Assembly: GCF_030272615.1 (NCBI RefSeq)
Contig: NC_081414.1
Coordinates: 309,877,164-309,935,163, forward strand
Source of the DNA: Cryptomeria japonica
Lineage: Eukaryota; Streptophyta; Pinopsida; Cupressales; Cupressaceae
Length of the DNA: 58,000 bases
Reading direction: 5' to 3'
Under the pieces are notes generated by a model. The model made no database searches and was not told the DNA's origin. It saw only the letters and a list, made by a program, of their open reading frames with translations. How positions within the stretch are numbered: the stretch's first letter is position 1; every line of letters starts with the position of its first letter. This document shows, in pieces, positions 56,592-58,000 of this stretch. A program made the translations under genes and the position numbers.

Positions 56592-58000
56592 TTAGTTTAC
56601 TTCCTGAAGGGGCAACACCCCTAATTCACCTCTTAAGTACATAAATGTAGCCTTTGGGAGAGGCTTGGTGAATATGTCTGCTAACTACTCCTTACTAGAA
56701 ACATGTTCCAGTGTAATCTCTTTGTTCTGAACCTTTTCCCTCAAGAAATGATACTTAAGCTCAAAGTGCTTGGTTCTAGAATGCAAAACCGGATTCTTGG
56801 AGATGTTAATTGCACTAGTATTGTCACAAAAATACTTATTGGTTCAGATACAGGAACTTTGAAGCCATTTAATACATGCTTCATCCAAATTGTCTAAGTG
56901 CAATTCATGAAAGCTGTAACATACTCTTCTTCCACTGTAGACTGAGAGATACAACTCTGCTTCTTACTCATCCATGAGACCAGTCTACCACCAAGAAAGA
57001 ATGCACCACCGGTTGTGCTCTTCTGGTCATCTACATTACCAGCCCAATCAACATTTGTGAACACTTTCAAGTTAAAATCATTATTGTATGGATACCATAA
57101 CCTGTAGTCAATAGTTCCCTTTAGATACCTAAGAATCCGCTTGACGGCAACCAAGTGGGATTCTCTTGGACTTTTCTGGAACCTTGTAGTAATGCCAACT
57201 GCATGTGCAATATCCGGTCTGCTATGCACTACATAATGCAACTTACCAATCATTGATCGATATTCCTTCTCATCAACCAATGTTGAGTCACCCTCTTTGG
57301 ATAGTTTACAACCGGTCGCCATCGATGTACCAACCGGTTTGCTATCTTCCATGCCAAAGGTCTTCAACACCTCTTTGACATACTTGGACTGAGTGATAAA
57401 GATTCTATCTTTCATCTACTGGATCTGCAGTCCAATGAAGAACTTAATCTCCCCGATGAGTGACATCTCAAACTCTTTCTTCATCTCATCTAAAAATTCA
57501 TGACTCATCTTGTCATCTCCACCAAAGATAATGTCATCAAAAAATACCTCACAGATCAGGATATGATCTCCTTCAGACTTCAAGTAGATATTGCTATCTT
57601 CACTTCTTCTCTCAAATCCAATCTTCACAAGATGGGAATGCAGGCATTCATACCATGCTCTAGGTGCCTGCTTTAGACTATATAAGGCTTTATGTAGCCT
57701 ACACACCATGTCACTGTCTTCAGATAGGGAAAACCCATCTGGTTGCTCTATATACACTTCCTCTTCAAGTACACCATTTAGGAATGCAGATTTTACATCC
57801 ATTTGATATACTTTGAATCCTTTAAAAGCTGCATATGCAAGAAGCATACAAACTCCTTCCAATCTGGCTACAGGAGCAAAGGTCTCTCCATAGTCTTCTC
57901 CTTCTTCTTGGGCATATCCTTTACACACCAGTCTGGCTTTATTTCTAATCACTGTGCCATCCTCATTCGGCTTATTTCTGAAAACCCATTTGGAGCCAAT
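56592..58000 (-). pseudogene. copia RT and RNase H, nearly open
   Basis: Copia pol C-terminal half, enters the window at 58000 in frame ([15 protein letters not shown]). [51 protein letters not shown], catalytic loop Phe-Phe-Asp-Asp-Ile (usually Tyr-Val-Asp-Asp) near 57535. RNase H: IGKLHYVVHSRPDIAHAVG, TNVDWAGNVDDQKSTTGGAF, VSWMSKKQSCISQSTVEEEY, then SRTKHFELKYHFLRE and LADIFTKPL. Defects: TAG at 57416 where Gln fits, TAA at about 56894 where Gln fits, a one-base frameshift near 56830, TAG before LADIFTKPL. This is the youngest-looking pol in the window. Confidence 0.85.

Overview
The window is nuclear DNA of a repeat-rich plant genome. I found no host gene, rRNA or tRNA gene, CRISPR array or prokaryotic signal. 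Every recognisable coding stretch belongs to a plant transposable element: Ty3/gypsy Tat/Ogre-like and chromovirus types, Ty1/copia, an L1-type LINE, a hAT DNA transposon, tRNA-derived SINEs and a miniature LTR element. Low GC, old decayed elements and multi-level nesting suggest a very large genome such as a gymnosperm's. That is an inference; the species cannot be named from sequence alone.

Layout. (1) Positions 1-25837 are one huge Tat/Ogre-like gypsy element on the minus strand. Its 5' LTR is 20440-25837 (about 5.4 kb). Its gag-protease-RNaseH-integrase runs from about 20280 down to 2270, and its 3' LTR starts at 2031 and leaves the window at base 1. Both LTRs carry the same long decayed ORF of unknown function. 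The gag is split by two younger insertions: an LTR element with gag/protease only (12824-19148, itself holding two SINEs and a TRIM) and a gag-only copia-like element (5410-12402, perfect TTTAT target duplication). Removing each insert plus one target copy restores the gag frame. (2) 26016-27703 is a solo LTR of the gag-only family. (3) 28012-32650 is a plus-strand chromovirus split in its RT by a LINE-like insert (29613-31829). (4) 32650-35580 is AT-rich with little recognisable apart from one LTR-like end. (5) 35581-44742 is a plus-strand copia element whose RT is split by a minus-strand chromovirus (39017-42981). (6) 45568-47990 is a hAT transposase pseudogene. (7) 49569-54709 is the left part of a plus-strand element with an intact 410-codon gag and, instead of pol, a long accessory ORF. 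It is cut by a minus-strand copia element (54710 to beyond 58000) whose RT/RNaseH is nearly open.

How the parts may work together. The gag-only elements, the solo LTR and the 54710 copia element share LTR terminal and U5 motifs, an initiator-Met-type primer site where visible, and in two cases a similar polypurine tract. An autonomous relative of the 54710 copia could therefore have supplied pol in trans (inference). The most novel signal is the accessory ORF. One version lies inside a gypsy LTR (copies at 1-1102 and 21723-24840). A second version, similar in layout and locally in sequence, sits downstream of gag in a copia-like element (52485-54709).

Almost all coding regions are pseudogenes. 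In-frame TAG/TGA/TAA stops often sit where CAG/CGA/CAA would fit, as expected from long-term cytosine-methylation decay. Element edges given without a target duplication are approximate.
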